From Nymphaea colorata (lineage: Eukaryota > Streptophyta > Magnoliopsida > Nymphaeales > Nymphaeaceae), in contig NW_022204804.1 in NCBI RefSeq assembly GCF_008831285.2, positions 1 through 24,076 of the forward strand: a stretch of 24,076 nt of DNA, in the 5' to 3' direction. This document shows, piece by piece, positions 19,988 to 24,076 of this stretch. The translations under genes were made by a program, and so were the position numbers. The notes under the pieces were generated by a model, which was not told the origin of the DNA, did no database searches, and saw nothing but the letters and a program-made list of their open reading frames with translations. Positions within the stretch are counted from its first letter, which is position 1. Every line of letters begins with the position of its first letter.

Positions 19988-20828
19988 AGCACATTCAATT
20001 AAATTACAAGTGAAACACATTAGGTTAACTATATGACACCAAATGAATCACTTGTTAAGGACATCCGTATTAAGAATCATTATAAATGTAACAACTAGTG
20101 AAACACATTAGGTAAACCATAAGACCCCAAATGAATCACTCGAATCTCATTCATTTTCATACAAACTTGTGATTTCGATCTACTAAATCATTTAATATAG
20201 ATGTAACAACAAGTTAAACACATTCAATTAAGCATGCATGATCATATGAATCATTTAAATCTCACTTGTATTGGTACGAACGCGTGATTTCAATCCTTTA
20301 GATCGTTCACTATAGATGTAACAACAAATTCAACTCATCGGACTAATTACACGCACTCAAAGTAATGCATAGATCCCATTTGTATCCATATGAACTTGTT
20401 ATTTCAATCATTTAAATCATTCATTATAGATGTAATAACAAGTGAAATGCACTAGATTAACTGTAAGGGACCAACTTAATGACCTGGCTCTCATTCATTC
20501 CAAACGAACTTCTTATTTCAAGCCACTAAGTCATTCTATACGTATGTTACAAATGGCTACGCACACTCAATTAAATATATTGATCAAATATATGTAATAA
20601 CAAGTGAAAATGAATCATTTAATCTCTCAATTAAATATATGTGATCAAATATATGTAATAACAAGTGAAACATATTAGGTTACCTACAAGACACCAAATG
20701 AATCACTCAAATCTCATTCATTTCCATACAAACCTATGATTTCAATATACTAAATCATTAATATAGACGCAACAACAAGTTAAGCACATTCAATTAATTA
20801 TGCGTGATCAAATGAATCACTTAAATCT

Positions 20829-20848
20829 CACTCGTATCGAGACGAGTG
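20829..20848. repeat. Beta foldback hairpin, HOR copy 7
   Basis: Stem and loop as in copy 1. The tail has one change (ggatgcaaatg at 20864). Confidence 0.85.
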
Positions 20849-22873
20849 ATTTAGTGTGCGTATGGATGCAAATGAATGAGATGTAACAACATGTTCAACT
20901 TATTGAACAAACTACAAGGGATCAAACTAAACTAATCCACAGGTCTCCTTTACATCCATATAAACTTGTGAGTTTTTATCGTTTAAATCGTTGATCATAG
21001 ATGTCATAACGAGTGAAACACATTAGGTTAATTATAAGACACCAAATGAATCACTCAAATCTCATTTATTTTCACACAAACTTGTGATTTGAATTCACTT
21101 AATCTGCAATATGGATGTAACAACAAGTTAACACATTCAATTAAGTATGTGTGATCATTTGAATCACTTAAATGACTTGTATTGATACGAACTTGTATTT
21201 CAATCATTTAGATCGTGCACTATAGTTGTAACAATAAATTCAACTCTCGGACAAACTACACGCGTTTGTGTCCACATGAACATGTGATTTCAATCATTTA
21301 AATCATTCATTATATATGTATTCCAAACGAACTTCTGGTATCAAAGCCACTAGGTCATTCTATACGTAATAAGAAATGGTCACGCACATTCAATTAAATA
21401 CAAGTGATCAATTATATGTAATAACAAGTGAAAATGAATCACTTAATCTCTCTCAATTAAATATAAGTGATCAAATATATGTAATAACAAGTGAAACACA
21501 TTAGGTTACTTACAAGACACCAAATGAATCACTCCAATATCATTCATTTTCATACAAACCTATGATTTTAATCTACTAAATCATTTTAATATAGACGTAA
21601 CAACAAGTTAAGCACATTCAATTACGTATGTGTGATAAAATGAATCACTTAAATCCCACTCGTATTGATACGAACTTGTGATTTCAATTCCTTACATCGA
21701 TCACCATAGATGTAAGAACTAGTTCAACTTATTGAACTAACTACAAGGGATCAAACTAATGCATAGGTCTCCTTTATATCCATACAAACTTGTAAGTTTT
21801 AATCATTTAAATCATTGATAAAGATGTAATAACAAGTGAAACACAATAGGTTAACTACAAGACACCATGAATCACTCAATATCATTCATTTTCGCACAAA
21901 CTTGTGATTTCAATCTACTAAATCATTTATTATAGATGTAACAACAAGTTAAACACATTCAATTAAGTATGCATGATTATATGAATCACTTAAATCTCAC
22001 TTGTATTCGTACGAACATGTGATTTCAATCCTTTAGAACGTTCCCTATAGATGTAACAACAAATTCAACTCATCGGACTAACTACACGTGTACAAATATA
22101 GTGACTTCAACCATTTGTATCCATATAAACTTGTGATTTCAACCATTTAAATCATTCATTATAGATGTAATAACAAGTGAAATACATTAGATTAACTATA
22201 AGGGACCAATATAGTGACTTGACTCTCATTCATTTCCAAACGGACTTCTTTTTTCAAGCCACTAAGTCATTCTATACGTATGTAACAAATGGTTACGCAC
22301 ATTCAATTAAATATAAGTTATCAAATGTATGTAAGAACAAGTAAAAATGAATCACATAATCTCTCGATTAAACATAAGTGATCAAATGTATGTAATAACA
22401 AGTGAAACACATTAAGTTACCTGTAAGACACCAAATGAATCACTCGAATCCCATTCATTTTCATATAAACCTATGATTTGAATTTACTAAATCATTTAAT
22501 ATAAACGTAACAACAAGTTAAGTACATTCAATTAAATATGCGTGATCAATTGAATCACTTAAATCCCACTCGTATTGATGTGAACTTGTGCATCGATCAC
22601 TATAGATGTAACAACATGTTCAACTTATCGTACAAACTAGAAAGGATCAAACTAATGCATAGGTCTCCTTTATATCCATATAAACTTGTGAGTTTTAATT
22701 ATTTAAATCATTGATCATGGATGTAATAACATGTGAAACACGTTAGGTTAACTATAAGACACCAAATGAATCACTCGAATCACATTCATTTTCATACAAA
22801 CTTGTGATTTCAGTTCACTTAATCAAGCAACATGGATGTAACAATAAGTTAAGCACATTCAATTAAGTATGTG

Positions 22874-22881
22874 AGACACAA
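22874..22881. other. Deletion at the apex of the foldback, HOR copy 8
   Basis: The direct beta stops after gtatgtg and, after a few non-matching bases (agacac), continues inside the inverted beta at aatacgagtc. About 84 bp, including the whole 40-bp loop, is lost. Confidence 0.88.
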
Positions 22882-23056
22882 ATACGAGTCAGATTTAAGT
22901 GATACATATGATCACGCATACTTTATTGAATGTACTTGACTTATTGTTATATCCATGTTAAATGATTTAGTAGATTGAAATCACAGGCTTGCATGAAAAT
23001 GAATGAGATTTGAGTGATTCATTTGGTGCCCTATTGTTAACCTAATTCACTTGTTA
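22881..23056 (-). repeat. Inverted alpha-beta pair, HOR copy 8
   Basis: It lacks only its first few bases, which are lost together with most of the direct beta before it (junction 22874-22881). Confidence 0.92.
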
Positions 23057-23886
23057 AGCACATTCAATTAAATTACAAGTGAAACACATTAGGTTAACTA
23101 TATGACACCAAATGAATCACTTGTTAAGGACATCCGTATTAAGAATCATTATAAATGTAACAACTAGTGAAACACATTAGGTAAACCATAAGACACCAAA
23201 TGAATCACTCGAATCTCATTCATTTTCATACAAACTTGTGATTTCGATCTACTAAATCATTTAATATAGATGTAACAACAAGTTAAACACATTCAATTAA
23301 GCATGCATGATCATATGAATCATTTAAATCTCACTTGTATTGGTACGAACGCGTGATTTCAATCCTTTAGATCGTTCACTATAGATGTAACAACAAATTC
23401 AACTCATCGGACTAATTACACGCATTCAAAGTAATGCATAGATCCATTTGTATCCATATGAACTTGCGATTTCAATCATTTAAATCATTCATTATAGATG
23501 TAATTAACAAGTGAAATACACTAGATTAACTGTAAGGGACCAACTTATGACCTGACTCTCATTCATTTCCAAACGAACTTCTTATTTCAAGCCACTAAGT
23601 CATTCTATACGTATGTAACAAATGGCTACGCACACTCAATTAAATATATTGATCAAATATATGTAATAACAAGTGAAAATGAATCATTTAATCTCTCAAT
23701 TAAATATATGTGATCAAATATATGTAATAACAAGTGAAACATATTAGGTTACCTACAAGACACCAAATGAATCACTCAAATCTCATTCATTTCCATACAA
23801 ACCTATCTAAATCATTTAATATAGACGTAACAACAAGTTAAGCACATTCAATTAAGTATGCGTGATCAAATGAATCACTTAAATCT

Positions 23887-23906
23887 CACTCGTATCGAGA
23901 CGAGTG
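23887..23906. repeat. Beta foldback hairpin, HOR copy 8
   Basis: Stem and loop as in copy 1. The inverted tail just beyond is shortened by a few bases (gatttgtgtgtatgg). Confidence 0.85.
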
Positions 23907-24076
23907 ATTTGTGTGTATGGATACAAATGAATGAGATTAACAACATGTTCAACTTATTGAACAAACTACAAATCAAACTAAACTAATCCATAGGTCTCCT
24001 TTACATCCATATAAACTTGTGCGTTTTTATCGTTTAAATCGTTGATCATATGTCATAACGAGTGAAACACATTAGG

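Larger units (their letters stand above)
19062..22164 (+). repeat. HOR copy 7 (3,103 bp)
   Basis: Block I is 19062-20429, block II 20430-21315 and block III 21316-22164. A scrambled, deletion-rich patch at 19193-19290 replaces the usual h1-h2 region of block I. Elsewhere the copy follows the reference, with private variants shared with copy 5: cttgtagttt at 19771, gaaatgcac at 20444, aatcattaatatagacgc at 20753, and a missing ga in cttgtatttc at 21192. Confidence 0.94.
1..24076. repeat. Satellite DNA array with nested higher-order repeats; no genes
   Basis: The window is one uninterrupted tandem array. Monomers of about 115 bp open with atgtaayaac and end in variants of cactatag, atttaatatag or gatcatag. 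Three types (alpha, beta, gamma) alternate, and the pattern recurs every ~3,155 bp, as shown by the marker agtgaaatacattagatt at 1, 3152, 6307, 8491, 11621, 14686, 19073 and 22176. No stretch over 300 bp falls outside the repeat. Open frames are under 90 codons, recur only because the repeat recurs, and are broken by single-base indels in sister copies, so none is treated as coding. Such arrays are typical of eukaryotic heterochromatin. Whether this one is centromeric cannot be told from sequence. I do not recognise the family. Confidence 0.97.
22165..24076 (+). repeat. HOR copy 8, cut by the window end
   Basis: Block I is 22165-23497, and block II starts at 23498 and runs off the window within its second alpha. 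The copy matches the reference apart from a deletion of about 84 bp at 22874-22881, which removes most of one arm and the loop of the foldback made with the inverted pair, and small deletions near the window end (23808, 23911-23972). The array evidently continues beyond 24076. Confidence 0.94.

Noticed and set aside
1-24076. CRISPR array
   Set aside because: Repeats are 115 bp and contiguous, with no short constant repeat separated by unique spacers.
1-24076. CENP-B box
   Set aside because: I looked for the ttcg...cggg pattern and found no cggg in any monomer.

Overview
The whole window is satellite DNA. I see no gene, RNA gene, transposon, CRISPR array or bacterial-type operon. It is visibly AT-rich, and every part can be aligned to other parts of the window. 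This is what the inside of a large eukaryotic heterochromatic array (centromeric, pericentromeric or subtelomeric) looks like. I do not recognise the satellite family and cannot name the organism; a plant or invertebrate would fit, but nothing here decides it. The few short open frames are by-products of the repeat and are not annotated as genes.

The repeat has nested levels. (1) The base unit is a monomer of about 115 bp, normally opening with atgtaayaac. It comes in three diverged types, here called alpha (then aagtgaaacacattagg), beta (then aagttaagcacattcaa) and gamma (then atgttcaac or aaattcaac). (2) These run alpha-beta-gamma, giving a 345-bp trimer. (3) Two trimers preceded by a variant alpha (alpha*) and two half-monomers (h1 about 49 bp, h2 61 bp) make an intermediate block of about 915 bp. 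(4) Three diverged blocks (I, II, III) make a higher-order repeat (HOR) of about 3,155 bp. Block I is enlarged to about 1,410 bp by an inverted alpha-beta pair, a short scrambled stretch and an extra alpha-beta pair.

Layout: HOR copy 1 (1-3140, first 11 bases outside the window), copy 2 (3141-6295, the cleanest and used as reference), copy 3 (6296-8479, shortened by loss of one block), copy 4 (8480-11609), copy 5 (11610-14674, many small deletions), copy 6 (14675-19061, enlarged by a partial duplication), copy 7 (19062-22164), copy 8 (22165-24076, cut by the window end). Copies are nearly identical over long stretches, whereas monomers within one HOR are clearly diverged. That means recent homogenisation of the 3.1-kb unit.

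The most interesting points are the inverted alpha-beta pair retained in every HOR, which forms a 77-bp-arm foldback with its parent pair; a place in copy 6 where that pair's sequence variants appear in direct orientation; a loss of one intermediate block in copy 3; private variants shared by copies 5 and 7 but not by the HOR between them; and small hairpins, one with an apparent compensatory change. Some indel clusters are almost all deletions and may be assembly errors.
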